Part shown: positions 24,516 through 33,235 of the stretch, in pieces | How positions within the stretch are numbered: position 1 is the stretch's first letter | How the letters are laid out: the number at the start of each line of letters is the position of its first letter | NCBI RefSeq assembly: GCF_000948975.2 | Contig: NZ_CP059735.1 | Location: 2,418,001 to 2,482,000 of the forward strand | DNA from: Thalassomonas actiniarum | GTDB taxonomy: Bacteria; Pseudomonadota; Gammaproteobacteria; Enterobacterales; Alteromonadaceae | DNA length: 64,000 bases | Direction of reading: 5' to 3' | The notes under the pieces: model-generated | Seen by the model: only the letters and a program-made list of their open reading frames with translations | What the model was told of the DNA's origin: nothing | Database searches by the model: none | Translations under genes and position numbers: made by a program

Positions 24516-26054
24516 TTATAAAAAGTAATTAAACTGCATAGAAAGCACATAGGCCTTGATGGCATAATCTGCCTGATATTCGGACTGATAAATACGATTG
24601 TCCCGGGCATTGTATTCGTGATCCAACACCGAAGAGTCATCCATAAACATCATACCGGCGGCAAAGTCGGCACTCCATTTTTTCTGGGACTGATAATGCA
24701 AACCTAAGGTGAGCCAGCTCCTGTCATCGGACGGAATACGGGCGCTGCGGTACTTGCTGTCAACCGGTGAAAAATCGCGTGCGAAACCGGTTTTTAAGGT
24801 GAGCTTGTCGGAATATCGGTAGGTCGCTCCCAGGGCATAAGCCCAGGTATTATGCCAGTATTCGGGAATATAGCCGATATAATCTTCACTGTTTAAGTTT
24901 TCCGGCATCTGGGTGCTGGTACTGATGGTTTTCTCGCTTGCCTGTTTGACATCCGACATTATGGTGATATCGGTGAACTGGCTCCACTCGGTCCAGGTAG
25001 CACTGAACTGGAAAGATAAGGCTTTAGTAAATTGATGGTCCAGGCTGATGACAACGCTTTGCGGGGTATGCAATTTCAGCCTGGACGCTTCTTTTTTCGG
25101 CGCATTGATCGCCTGTTTTCCTGTGGTTAAATCTATCGCCGGTAACTTTTGTCCGTTGACTACGCCGGCAATGGTCGGCACTGTCCAATATTGCTCCGGG
25201 TTCTGGCTGTAGGGCACAAATTCACCACTGAGGGGAGTGTTATAAATGGTTGAGTCCCCTTTAAGGGTATAGTCGACCTCAGAATGGTAGCTCAGGGCAA
25301 GTTTAAGTTGATCTGTGATGGCGTAATGCAAACCTAAGGTATAACCCGGCTGAATATCGTCGCCTTTTACCTGGTAAACACTGTCACAATAAGCGTCCTG
25401 GGCAACATCGGTAAAGGCGCCGCCGCTGAGCTGGGCATAGGTATTATTGATATTTGCGCCCAGCTCGCATAAGCCGCCGTGATCTTTGTATTTGCTTAAA
25501 GTCCCTTTGGCGTAATTGAGGGCTAAGGCGCCGCCGACGGATAATTTGTCCGTCAACTGATAGCTGAGTGCTCCTTGCAGTGCGACGACGTCTAATGCAG
25601 TTTTTTGGGCAAAATAACGGCCGACAAAGTCATGGTCATAATCGCTTTTGGTGCCAAAAGGCACCGCCAGGGAGAGGCCCACTCCCAGCTTTTCACTTAA
25701 TGGCTGGTAATAATGAAAGTGGGGGATAGCACTGATGCCGCCGATATCATCACTTTGCGGGCCGCTTACCGGCATACCGGCTGCGCTGCTGGCCCGGGCA
25801 TTACGGTATTTGCCGTCAACATCTATCAGGTTGATGCCGAAAGAATATTGCGCCTGCTTGAGATGGATCAGCGCCGCCGGATTGGTAAAACCGACACTGG
25901 CATCACTAATCTGTGCACCGCGCCCGGCATAGGCATTGCCCATGGCGCTGGTGGACTGTTCATATAATTTATACCCCGCGGCGTTTACCCCGGCGGTGAA
26001 GGTGCTGGAAACGGCCAGTGCCGTTAAGGCAACTTTTATCTTGTGATTGGTCAT
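24516..26054 (-). CDS. FadL/OmpP1/TodX outer-membrane porin
   Basis: 512 residues, signal peptide to about residue 25 (TAGVNA). The N-terminal hatch carries the family motif GYKLYEQSTSAMGNAYAGRGA and NPAAL; the rest is a beta-barrel ending in a terminal aromatic strand (VLSMQFNYFL, final Leu rather than Phe). FadL proteins let long-chain fatty acids or aromatic hydrocarbons cross the outer membrane by lateral diffusion. Ends opposite the solute-binding gene with a shared terminator. Substrate not deducible; fatty acids most likely. Confidence 0.93.
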   Translation of the reverse strand: MTNHKIKVALTALAVSSTFTAGVNAAGYKLYEQSTSAMGNAYAGRGAQISDASVGFTNPAALIHLKQAQYSFGINLIDVDGKYRNARASSAAGMPVSGPQSDDIGGISAIPHFHYYQPLSEKLGVGLSLAVPFGTKSDYDHDFVGRYFAQKTALDVVALQGALSYQLTDKLSVGGALALNYAKGTLSKYKDHGGLCELGANINNTYAQLSGGAFTDVAQDAYCDSVYQVKGDDIQPGYTLGLHYAITDQLKLALSYHSEVDYTLKGDSTIYNTPLSGEFVPYSQNPEQYWTVPTIAGVVNGQKLPAIDLTTGKQAINAPKKEASRLKLHTPQSVVISLDHQFTKALSFQFSATWTEWSQFTDITIMSDVKQASEKTISTSTQMPENLNSEDYIGYIPEYWHNTWAYALGATYRYSDKLTLKTGFARDFSPVDSKYRSARIPSDDRSWLTLGLHYQSQKKWSADFAAGMMFMDDSSVLDHEYNARDNRIYQSEYQADYAIKAYVLSMQFNYFL

Positions 26055-26372
26055 TTTATCGTTATTTTTAGAGTAAATACTTAAAGTGGCGGCAATATAG
26101 CTAAACTGGTCGGATATGTAAAAAGAAGATAGCGACAGGGCAAGTGAACGCTGTTATTTTGTCCTTAAAGCTTTTAAATAATGAGCAAGCGCTTAAAATA
26201 AAATCAGCAGGTCAATTTTGGCATGCCGGTAAGGTTTTCGTGCCGGTGATAGTCGTTAATCTGGATGAGAGCAAAAATATATGCCTGCTTTTCCCTGCGA
26301 TATCTGTTCAAATGCCTTTCAAGTTTTAAGTTCTGGTCTAGACTTTTTCTTAACAAGAAAAAGGAAGCGATT

Positions 26373-26954
26373 ATGTCCTCAATTATGCCCTCAATACGAA
26401 TACTTACTGCCATGATTTTAACTTTACCCTTAGTCCTGACCGGCTGTGCCTCTATGGGCGAGGGGACTAAGGCGGAAAAACAGCAGCAAATCCTCAAAAT
26501 GAAAGACAGCGTACTCACGCAGCTGTTTGCGAAAAAGCCCGATACCCGGGCGCAAATTAATGCCGCCCCCGGATATGCGGTGTTTAGCAACGCCAGCATT
26601 AATTTATTATTGGTGTCGGCCGGTACGGGTTATGGTGTGGTTAAAAACCGTAGTACCGGCCACTATACCTATATGAATATGGCCGAAGGCGGTGTCGGTT
26701 TAGGTTTGGGGGCGAAAGATTACCGCCTGGTGTTGGTTTTTCATAATAGCCGGGCGATAAATGAGTTCATCGACAGTGGCTGGAGTTTTGGCGGCCATGC
26801 CGATGCCGCCGCCAAGGCCGCTGATAAAGGGGCATCGGTGGAAGGCGAAGCCCATTATGGTGATGTGACGGTATATTCTTTTACCGAAAGCGGCTTAGCC
26901 TTGCAAGCGACGGTGAAGGGCATTAAGTTCTGGCAGGATAAAGCCCTAAATTGA
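26373..26954 (+). CDS. SYLF/Ysc84-domain lipoprotein
   Basis: 193 residues from ATG 26373, backed by AAGGA 7 nt upstream; the frame extends further upstream without a ribosome site. Lipobox LTGC with lipidated Cys at about residue 25. The mature part is a SYLF (YSC84) domain: INAAPGYAVFSNASINLLLVSAGTGYGVV ... GGVGLGLGAKDYRLVLVF ... FGGHADAAAKAADKG. Eukaryotic SYLF domains bind phosphoinositides and actin; bacterial members are lipoproteins of uncertain function, thought to act on the envelope lipids. Confidence 0.9.
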   Translation: MSSIMPSIRILTAMILTLPLVLTGCASMGEGTKAEKQQQILKMKDSVLTQLFAKKPDTRAQINAAPGYAVFSNASINLLLVSAGTGYGVVKNRSTGHYTYMNMAEGGVGLGLGAKDYRLVLVFHNSRAINEFIDSGWSFGGHADAAAKAADKGASVEGEAHYGDVTVYSFTESGLALQATVKGIKFWQDKALN

Positions 26955-27007
26955 TCTTTGAACTTACTTGCCAACTAAACCGCCGATAAAAGAAAACAGG
27001 GGCCGGT

Positions 27008-27883
27008 TTATAAACCAAGCACCAAAACGTCTTTTTTACTGATATGCAATACCTGTTCACAGGTGTTGCCGATCACCTTGCCGCTCATCGCACTTTTCCC
27101 CATGCTGCCGATAATGATCACACCGGCATTGATTTTCTGCGCAATACCTGTGATCACCTTATCGGAGGAGCCAATTTTAATGTGCTGGTGCTGCTGGGCA
27201 ATCTGGTATGGCTCAAGCAAAACGGAGGCGGTTTCTTTCGCCAGTGCCGTGGATTTTTGCGCATATTCTTCAGGGTCGATAAAGCCGGTATCGGATAATA
27301 CCTTAGGCGGGGAAATTGCGAAGCAGCAATGAAGTTCTATGGCCATTTTATCGGCATAGTCACGGGCAAATTCCAGCAGCTTTTTATTCAGTTGCTGTTT
27401 CTCGGTACTGCTGGCGAGAAAGTCCAGGGCCAGTAAAATAGCGTCTGCGCTTTTGCGTTCTTTTTCCACCACGATATAGGAAGGTATTTGGCTTTTTCGC
27501 AGCAACAGCCAGTCAGAGGGGGTGTAAAAGAGGGTTTCGCTGCGGTGGCCTCTTTTGACATAAAAATCATATTCGTGTGTCTGGCAATGTTCTAAAATGG
27601 AGTCAACGAAATATTTGCTCCAAATGATTTCATGGCTGATTAATACCGTGTTGATGTAGGGTTTGGCATAGTCTTGCCACCAGAGCTCTTTTTGTTCAAT
27701 AATTTTTTCTTTGATATGGATATTTTCCATCATGCCGAAAACATTATTGATCCAGCTCAACTCCTGATAACAACAAATTAAGACATGCACTCTTGCCTTG
27801 AGTTTTTCAGCCATTAAAACCGCTCTTTCTAAGGCATATTGGTCCTCTTGATCCTGCTCCAGAATAACAAGAATTTTTTTCAT
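27008..27883 (-). CDS. tandem universal stress protein (UspE-like)
   Basis: 291 residues, two Usp domains in tandem. Domain 1 (about 1-140) has degenerate ATP-binding motifs; domain 2 (about 150-291) keeps the GxxGxxxxxxGSxxxxV-type signature as GSMGKSAMSGKVIGNTCEQVL and ends in KKDVLVLGL. Cytoplasmic, probably induced by starvation or stress. Monocistronic on the minus strand. Confidence 0.88.
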   Translation of the reverse strand: MKKILVILEQDQEDQYALERAVLMAEKLKARVHVLICCYQELSWINNVFGMMENIHIKEKIIEQKELWWQDYAKPYINTVLISHEIIWSKYFVDSILEHCQTHEYDFYVKRGHRSETLFYTPSDWLLLRKSQIPSYIVVEKERKSADAILLALDFLASSTEKQQLNKKLLEFARDYADKMAIELHCCFAISPPKVLSDTGFIDPEEYAQKSTALAKETASVLLEPYQIAQQHQHIKIGSSDKVITGIAQKINAGVIIIGSMGKSAMSGKVIGNTCEQVLHISKKDVLVLGL

Positions 27884-28055
27884 TACCGGCTCTTTTCAGA
27901 TGGTTACATGTGCTAATAATTATAGTCACCGAGTTCAATATTCGCTTGCCCGAGTGTGACTTTGCCTTGGCCGATAACTTGAGCGACATCAAAGTTTCAT
28001 CTTTTTTTCATTTAATGTCATAGAATTATAATGATTTAACCTTATATTAACATCA

Positions 28056-28079
28056 TTCATACAAAAGGGTTTGTATGAA
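28056..28079. promoter_or_regulatory. perfect inverted repeat upstream of the AB-AB repeat gene
   Basis: TTCATACAAA (28056-28065) / TTTGTATGAA (28070-28079), 4-nt spacer, 55 bp before the start at 28134. Either an operator or a 5'-UTR hairpin; no T-run follows directly. Confidence 0.5.
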
Positions 28080-28133
28080 GTGGTATTGCTTTAATGATGT
28101 AAAGCGAATTTAATAAATTTTTAAGGATATAAA

Positions 28134-28868
28134 ATGAGAAGTTATTTATCAGCATTGAGTTTGGCGCTTATGGTTTCAACCACCAGTTATGCACAAGGCC
28201 TTTCCTATGAAACCCGTGCTGTAGATGCCAGTGAAATTTTAGATGCTGCAAGAGATATACAAGTGCAAACCGGTCCTGCCTATTTGGTTAATGGCGCGCT
28301 CAGCTGCAGTGAATTTGCCAAAGAGTTTCCTCCTTACGGCGCCGATACCTATTGCCAGCTGACCGTAAACAATGAAACAAGAGCCATAGAAAAGCCGGAA
28401 AAATTACTGTCGGCGCTAAAGCAGATCAAACCTATGACCGGGCCGGCCTATTCTTTTGATGCCAATTTCAGCGCTTCTTCAATCAGTCAGGAAGTACCGC
28501 CTTATCAAGTGATCGATAAGGCAGAAATTATCGTGGCGGCCTATATTCCCACGAAAGAAATTCTGGCAGCATCGCGCAAAATACAGGCACAAACCGGTCC
28601 GGCTTACCTGGTGCGGGGACGTTTAAATTGTACCCAGATAGTCCGGGAGGTTCCGCCATATGAAAGCGAGCAAAACTGTCAGGTGACGCTGGAAAATTAT
28701 TCTGCACAGGTGCAGGATCCGTCAGAGATCTTAACAGCCCTGCAGCAGATTAAAGCGCCGAGCGGACCTTATTATTCGTTTGAAGCGGACTTTACCGCAA
28801 GTTCCATTACGGCGATGTTTCCTCCGTACCAGGCCCTTGAGACCGTCAAGTTAGCACTGTTTAAATAA
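28134..28868 (+). CDS. secreted protein made of four repeats in AB-AB order
   Basis: 244 residues with a signal peptide (cleavage near residue 20, SYAQ). The mature protein is four units of about 53 residues, each with the pattern ILxAxxxIxxxTGPAYxx ... EVPPY. Units 1 and 3 (about 30-82 and 138-190) share TGPAYLV and a pair of cysteines about 25 residues apart; units 2 and 4 (about 84-136 and 192-244) share GPxYSFxAxFxASSI and lack cysteine. So a two-unit block was duplicated once. Cys pairs probably form disulfides. No family recognised; probably periplasmic or extracellular. Good ribosome site AAGGAT. Confidence 0.78.
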   Translation: MRSYLSALSLALMVSTTSYAQGLSYETRAVDASEILDAARDIQVQTGPAYLVNGALSCSEFAKEFPPYGADTYCQLTVNNETRAIEKPEKLLSALKQIKPMTGPAYSFDANFSASSISQEVPPYQVIDKAEIIVAAYIPTKEILAASRKIQAQTGPAYLVRGRLNCTQIVREVPPYESEQNCQVTLENYSAQVQDPSEILTALQQIKAPSGPYYSFEADFTASSITAMFPPYQALETVKLALFK

Positions 28869-28898
28869 CGGGTAGCGCTCTTGTTTGCTGTTTAATAT

Positions 28899-28942
28899 CC
28901 GGCAATAAGCTGCCCTTCCCGGGCGGCTTATGCCGGGTATTT
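28899..28942 (+). terminator. intrinsic terminator after the AB-AB repeat gene
   Basis: Interrupted long stem CCGGCA/TGCCGG, TAAGC/GCTTA, GCCC/GGGC around a short loop, followed by TATTTTCG. Confidence 0.75.
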
Positions 28943-29030
28943 TCGTTATATTTTGTTTCTGCTTGATTAATGGCTGATTTGTTATGGGAATTTATTTACA
29001 GTAAGAAAAAATTTTACGGAAAGCAGGGAT

Positions 29031-29690
29031 ATGATGAAATTAGTGATCGGCAATAAAAATTACTCTTCCTGGTCATTACGGCCCTGGCTGTTACTGCAAC
29101 ATTTCCAGCAGCCATTCGAAGAACAGCAGATCCATTTAGGCGCAGCGGATATACGCGCACAAATGGCGCCTTTTTGTCCCAATTATAAAGTGCCGGTTTT
29201 GCTTGATGGTTCTTTAACCGTTTGGGATTCGCTGGCAATTTGTGAGTATATTAATGAGCAATATTTAGACTCTGCCGCCTGGCCAGAAGACATCGGGCAA
29301 CGTGCCCGGGCGCGGGCGGTTTGCGCCGAAATGCATGCGGGGTTTAGCCACCTTCGTTCAAGCCTGCCGATGAACTGCCGGCGTATACCGGCTGCAGTTG
29401 AGTGTTGTGATGGGGTACAGACAGATATAAAGCGTATCATTGAAATATGGCAGCAATGTTTGTCGCTTAATGCTGATAGCCGCCGGGAGCAAGCTCACTT
29501 TTTGTTCGGTCAATTTTCTATTGCCGATGCCATGTTTATGCCTGTGGTTTCGCGCTTTTACAGTTATCAGGTTTCGGTGCCGGCAGATGTCAGGCAATAT
29601 ATGGATCATATGCTGAACTTACCGGCATATCAGCTCTGGTTGAAAGCTGCGGTCAATGAAAGTGAAACCATCGCCGCCGCAGAAGTTTAA
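29031..29690 (+). CDS. glutathione S-transferase family protein
   Basis: 219 residues; thioredoxin-like N-terminal domain (about 1-78: LVIGNKNYSSWSLRPWLLLQHF, KVPVLLDGSLTVWDSLAICEYI) with the catalytic Ser in NYSSWS and the cis-Pro in KVPVL, then the all-helical domain (about 90-210, FGQFSIADAMFMPVV). Start could also be the next ATG at 29034. Convergent with a TetR gene whose other neighbour is an Old Yellow Enzyme, so electrophile detoxification is the likely shared theme. Confidence 0.9.
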   Translation: MMKLVIGNKNYSSWSLRPWLLLQHFQQPFEEQQIHLGAADIRAQMAPFCPNYKVPVLLDGSLTVWDSLAICEYINEQYLDSAAWPEDIGQRARARAVCAEMHAGFSHLRSSLPMNCRRIPAAVECCDGVQTDIKRIIEIWQQCLSLNADSRREQAHFLFGQFSIADAMFMPVVSRFYSYQVSVPADVRQYMDHMLNLPAYQLWLKAAVNESETIAAAEV

Positions 29691-29752
29691 CCCGGTTACT
29701 TCCCTGAGAAATAGCCGGAAGATAGCCCAAGAAAACGGCCCCGGCTGCTCTT

Positions 29753-30334
29753 TTAAGCGCAAACGTCTTGAAACAGCTGATCGGCCAGTTGTTGTAATAT
29801 TGCCGGTTCGGGCGCGGTTTGGGCAAAAGTGCGCAGGCCATAAATGCCCATCACAAAAAAGCGTCCAAGGTGCGCGCTATCCCTTTGATTGTTAAGCTCG
29901 CCGTTTGTTTGTGCCAGGCTGAATTTATCCGTGATCGCCTGTTGCCAGCCGTTGAGGTTGGCGGTGATCATGGCCTGTATTTCTTCGTCCTGGCTGGCGA
30001 TTTCGCTCAGGGCCTTGGTCAACAAGCATGCCTGGGGCACGCCGGTGAGCAAGCATTCGCCGACTATACTGTCCAGGTAGTTTTTTAGCTGAGATAAAAT
30101 CGGACCTTTGCCGGAAAAAAAGCTTTGCAGCTCTGTTGTTCTGTCTTGCTGATATTGATCTAATGCCGCCAGCAATAAACCCCGTTTATTATCAAAGGCG
30201 CAATAAATTGATCCCGGATGCAAGCCCGTGGCTTTGGTCAAATCCTGCATGCTGGTTTTAGCGTAACCTTTATTCATAAAGGCATGCATGGCGGCTCTTA
30301 GTACATGTTCGCGATCAAACTCGGCATTTCTCAT
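29753..30334 (-). CDS. TetR-family repressor, NemR-like
   Basis: 193 residues from ATG 30334, chosen because the HTH begins directly (NAEFDREHVLRAAMHAFMNKGYAKTSMQDLTKATGLHPGSIYCAFDNK); an in-frame ATG at 30382 would add 16 residues. The ligand domain has a GECLLTGVPQACLLTKALSEIA segment with two cysteines in the place where NemR/AcuR-type regulators carry reactive Cys. Divergent from an Old Yellow Enzyme gene with three matching palindromes between them, so it is predicted to repress that gene and itself and to be relieved by electrophiles. Confidence 0.88.
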   Translation of the reverse strand: MRNAEFDREHVLRAAMHAFMNKGYAKTSMQDLTKATGLHPGSIYCAFDNKRGLLLAALDQYQQDRTTELQSFFSGKGPILSQLKNYLDSIVGECLLTGVPQACLLTKALSEIASQDEEIQAMITANLNGWQQAITDKFSLAQTNGELNNQRDSAHLGRFFVMGIYGLRTFAQTAPEPAILQQLADQLFQDVCA

Positions 30335-30429
30335 GGGTAATTTTTGTCCATTGTTTCCGGCATCATTCCCGGCTATCCACATTAGGAATAGGGGGACGAT
30401 TTATAACATTCCCGGCTATTGTACTTAAA

Positions 30430-30499
30430 TTTGAACAGGCATTCAAAAATAATACTTGAATACTCATTCAAGAAAGCGTATCTTGAACGCATATTCAAG
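30430..30499. promoter_or_regulatory. three TetR-type operators
   Basis: Three 18-bp inverted repeats with consensus TTGAA-N6-TTCAA: 30430-30447, 30455-30472 and 30482-30499; the last two have CTTGAA/TTCAAG arms. Spacing is 25 and 27 bp. They fill the promoter between the divergent TetR and OYE genes, the last ending 14 bp before the OYE start. Confidence 0.8.
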
Positions 30500-30513
30500 A
30501 AAGAGAGATGGCG

Positions 30514-31557
30514 ATGACAGACAATTTATTTCACCCTTATGCCCTTAATAACACCATTGAGCTCAATAACCGTATCCTGATGGCGCCATTGACCCGTTGT
30601 ATGGCGGATGATGATTTAGTGCCGACGCAAGCCATGGCAGATTATTACGGCCGCCGCAGTGAGGCCGGGCTGATTATTTCCGAAGCGGTTATTATCCGCC
30701 CTGATGGTCAGGGGTATCCCAATACCCCGGGATTATTTAGCCCCGAGCAAATCAACGGCTGGTTAAAAGTGACCGATGCGGTACATGAAAATGGCGGTAA
30801 AATTTTCGCCCAGTTATGGCATACCGGCCGGGTAGCACATCCTCACTTTTTTGGCGGTGGTGAGGTCTTGGCGCCTTCTGCCGTTGGTGTTGAAGGCACA
30901 GTGCCGAGAATGCGTGAACTGGTTTACCAGACCCCGAAAGCCGCAAGTCATCAAGACATCGCCCGGTTGGTAAAAGATTATGCCCAGGCGGCGGCCAATG
31001 CCATCGACGCCGGTTTTGACGGCGTGGAAATTCACGGGGCAAACGGTTATTTAATTGATCAGTTTTTACACCATGACAGTAACCGCCGCAGCGATGAATA
31101 TGGCGGCACTCCTGAAAACATGATCCGGTTTGCCCTGGAAGTTGTCGATGCCATCACCGGCCGTATCGGCAGCGACAGAACTGCACTGCGTATCAGCCCG
31201 GGGGCTTATTTTAATATGGCCGGCGACAGCCGGGATCGCAACGTGTTTGATCTTCTGCTGGCTGAACTTGAGCAAAGGGATCTGGCCTTTTTACATATTG
31301 GCATTTTTGATGACAGCATGGAATTTGATTACCTTGGCGGACGGGCGTCGAGTTATGTGCGCGGTAATTACCGCAATACTTTAGTCGGCGTGGGCAGCTA
31401 TAGTGCAGACAGTGCCAGTGCTGCCATCGGTGAAGATAAGTTTGACTTAATTGCCATCGGCCGGCCTTTTATTGCCAACCCGGATTATGTTGCTAAGGTA
31501 CGGGCCGGTGAAGAGTTGACGCCTTATTCCGAAGATATGCTGGCCAGTTTGGTTTAG
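30514..31557 (+). CDS. Old Yellow Enzyme family alkene reductase (NemA-like)
   Basis: 347 residues from ATG 30514 (AGAGAG 6 nt upstream; ATG 30508 overlaps that site). FMN-binding barrel with family motifs NRILMAPLTRC, QLWHTGRVAH (active-site His/substrate region), GFDGVEIHGANGYLIDQFLHHDSNRR.DEYGG, and IAIGRPFIANPD. It reduces activated C=C bonds of electrophiles (maleimide, enones, nitro compounds) with NAD(P)H. Adjacent TetR and GST support a detoxification role. Confidence 0.95.
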   Translation: MTDNLFHPYALNNTIELNNRILMAPLTRCMADDDLVPTQAMADYYGRRSEAGLIISEAVIIRPDGQGYPNTPGLFSPEQINGWLKVTDAVHENGGKIFAQLWHTGRVAHPHFFGGGEVLAPSAVGVEGTVPRMRELVYQTPKAASHQDIARLVKDYAQAAANAIDAGFDGVEIHGANGYLIDQFLHHDSNRRSDEYGGTPENMIRFALEVVDAITGRIGSDRTALRISPGAYFNMAGDSRDRNVFDLLLAELEQRDLAFLHIGIFDDSMEFDYLGGRASSYVRGNYRNTLVGVGSYSADSASAAIGEDKFDLIAIGRPFIANPDYVAKVRAGEELTPYSEDMLASLV

Positions 31558-31612
31558 GAGCCAGTTATCAATTTGCTGCCGGGTCCTGAAACAGGGCAGG
31601 GTTTTAGTTGTT

Positions 31613-32404
31613 TTATTGGCTTTGTTTCAGGACTGCTTCGATGTTGTTATAACGCCATTTTTCGGCGATTTTCCGGAAGCGGCCATTGTTTTTAATGCTG
31701 TTAATGGCCGTGGACAGGGTGGCGATAATGTCGGGAGCGGTTTTATTACTGCAGGCGAGATAAAATTTTATCGGTGCATGATTAATGCGTAAATAATCCT
31801 GAAATATTTTTGGATCAATTTGATTATATTTGGCCCGGTAGTTCAGGGTTATTTTATCGGTCAGGATTAAGTCGATATGGCTTCGGGTGATTAACAGCTT
31901 AAGGAAAGAGTCGGGATTATCCACGATAAACAGGTTTTTGTTGACGATAAAGCCGTGTTTGAGCAGATATTGCTGGGTAAAGTCATCCTTTAGTACTGCG
32001 GTATGATATTTTTTTGCATCCTCGATACTGTTTAAGGAAATGGCTTTATTCGCAGCTAAACCGACAAAGCTACTGTTGGTGATGGAGATCGGCGTTGTCC
32101 ATTGAAACAGCTTTTCCCTTTCTTTCGTCCGGGCCATGGAATAAATACAGGCATTTTCTTTTTTACTGGCAATATTGTAGGAACGGCTCCAGGGATATAA
32201 GGCCAGTTCATAGTTATAGGGTGTCAGGGCAAGTGCGGCACGTATGATATCTGTGGTAAATCCTGTGAGTTCATTGCCAACTTTCATTTGAAAGGGGGGC
32301 ATGTGCTCGGTCACTATCAATAATTTGCTTGCATCTGTTTTTGCCGCGATAGCTGCTGGCAGCAACAGGCCAAGGGTTAAAAAAATAAAAAATTTTATTT
32401 TCAT
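31613..32404 (-). CDS. periplasmic solute-binding protein, family 3 (stand-alone)
   Basis: 263 residues, signal peptide to about residue 20 (PAAIAA). SBP_bac_3 features: LLIVTEHMPPFQMKVGNELTGFTTDIIRAAL near the N-terminus, NNGRFRKIAEKWRY at the C-terminus. No transporter genes adjacent. Only weakly similar to the protein at 23532 despite the same fold. Confidence 0.83.
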   Translation of the reverse strand: MKIKFFIFLTLGLLLPAAIAAKTDASKLLIVTEHMPPFQMKVGNELTGFTTDIIRAALALTPYNYELALYPWSRSYNIASKKENACIYSMARTKEREKLFQWTTPISITNSSFVGLAANKAISLNSIEDAKKYHTAVLKDDFTQQYLLKHGFIVNKNLFIVDNPDSFLKLLITRSHIDLILTDKITLNYRAKYNQIDPKIFQDYLRINHAPIKFYLACSNKTAPDIIATLSTAINSIKNNGRFRKIAEKWRYNNIEAVLKQSQ

Positions 32405-32550
32405 GCTGCTTTAACCGCCGGGAAGCCGTAGTGTTAACTTAAAGGAATTCTGTTATCTCGTCCAGTGGCAGCTGAGTTGTTCAATCAGGCCGCCCTTTAT
32501 CCAAGATGCAGGGGCGGCCGTGACCGGGGATTGTTAAATCGGTTTATCGA

Positions 32551-33084
32551 CTAGCCCCTTTGAGGGCGGCGCAATAACAGCAACCCGGTTAAGGCGAGTA
32601 ACAGCAAGGCGCTGCCGCCTGGCTCCGGTACGGGGGCTGTTACTTGTGCAGAGGCGGCGGCGCTAAAATCGATGTCCGTTAACGGTGATGAAGTTCCCGG
32701 GGCATAGAAGTTTCCATCCGGCTCGAAAGAGAAACTTGAGCTGCCCGGGTTTAAGGCTGTTAAGGTAAAGGCCGCCAGCAGAAAGTCACCGCTGTTTGCT
32801 GAAAAATCAAGAAAGCTGATGGCCAGCCCGCTAGCGGTTTGTGAGCTGACAAAACCAAACGGATCCAGATCAGTCACCAGGGAAGTCAAATCCAGCGAAA
32901 ATATCGAGCTGTCGAATGAAAAATCAAGATCAAAATAGTCGAACTCAGCAAAGTCGCGGGCGTTTAAACGTATTTCCAGGCTTTCCCCCTGAAGCAGCCG
33001 ATCTGTACTCAGCTCAATATCGATTAAACCTGCATGGGCATTAAACCCCGTTAAAAACGTGAGCAAAATAAAAAGTTTTTTCAT
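32551..33084 (-). CDS. cohesin-like PEP-CTERM surface protein
   Basis: 177 residues: signal peptide (about 1-18), a beta-sandwich domain (about 19-145) of cohesin type (IDIELSTDRLLQGESLEIRLNARDF ... YFDLDFSFDSSIFSL ... LLAAFTLTALNPGSSSFSF), and a PEP-CTERM sorting tail (VPEPGGSALLLLALTGLLLL then RR). PEP-CTERM proteins are processed by exosortase (EpsH), which is not in this window. The gene lies 151 bp downstream of the dockerin-bearing metalloprotease on the same strand; a cohesin-dockerin partnership is proposed. Confidence 0.82.
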   Translation of the reverse strand: MKKLFILLTFLTGFNAHAGLIDIELSTDRLLQGESLEIRLNARDFAEFDYFDLDFSFDSSIFSLDLTSLVTDLDPFGFVSSQTASGLAISFLDFSANSGDFLLAAFTLTALNPGSSSFSFEPDGNFYAPGTSSPLTDIDFSAAASAQVTAPVPEPGGSALLLLALTGLLLLRRPQRG

Positions 33085-33235
33085 GATGGTTTCCTGTTAT
33101 TCATTATTATTGTTTGTGCGTATTATGATTTAACGGTAAACGGCTCAAAGGCAGCACCTGGCCACTACACAAGCCGCTGCCAGGTGGTTTGCCGTTTATC
33201 GCAACTTTTGGAGCAAATGTTGCCTGCCAAGTCAG

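Noticed and set aside
23532-32404. Possible ABC transporter systems around the two solute-binding proteins
   Set aside because: No permease or ATPase gene is near either one; they are stand-alone genes.
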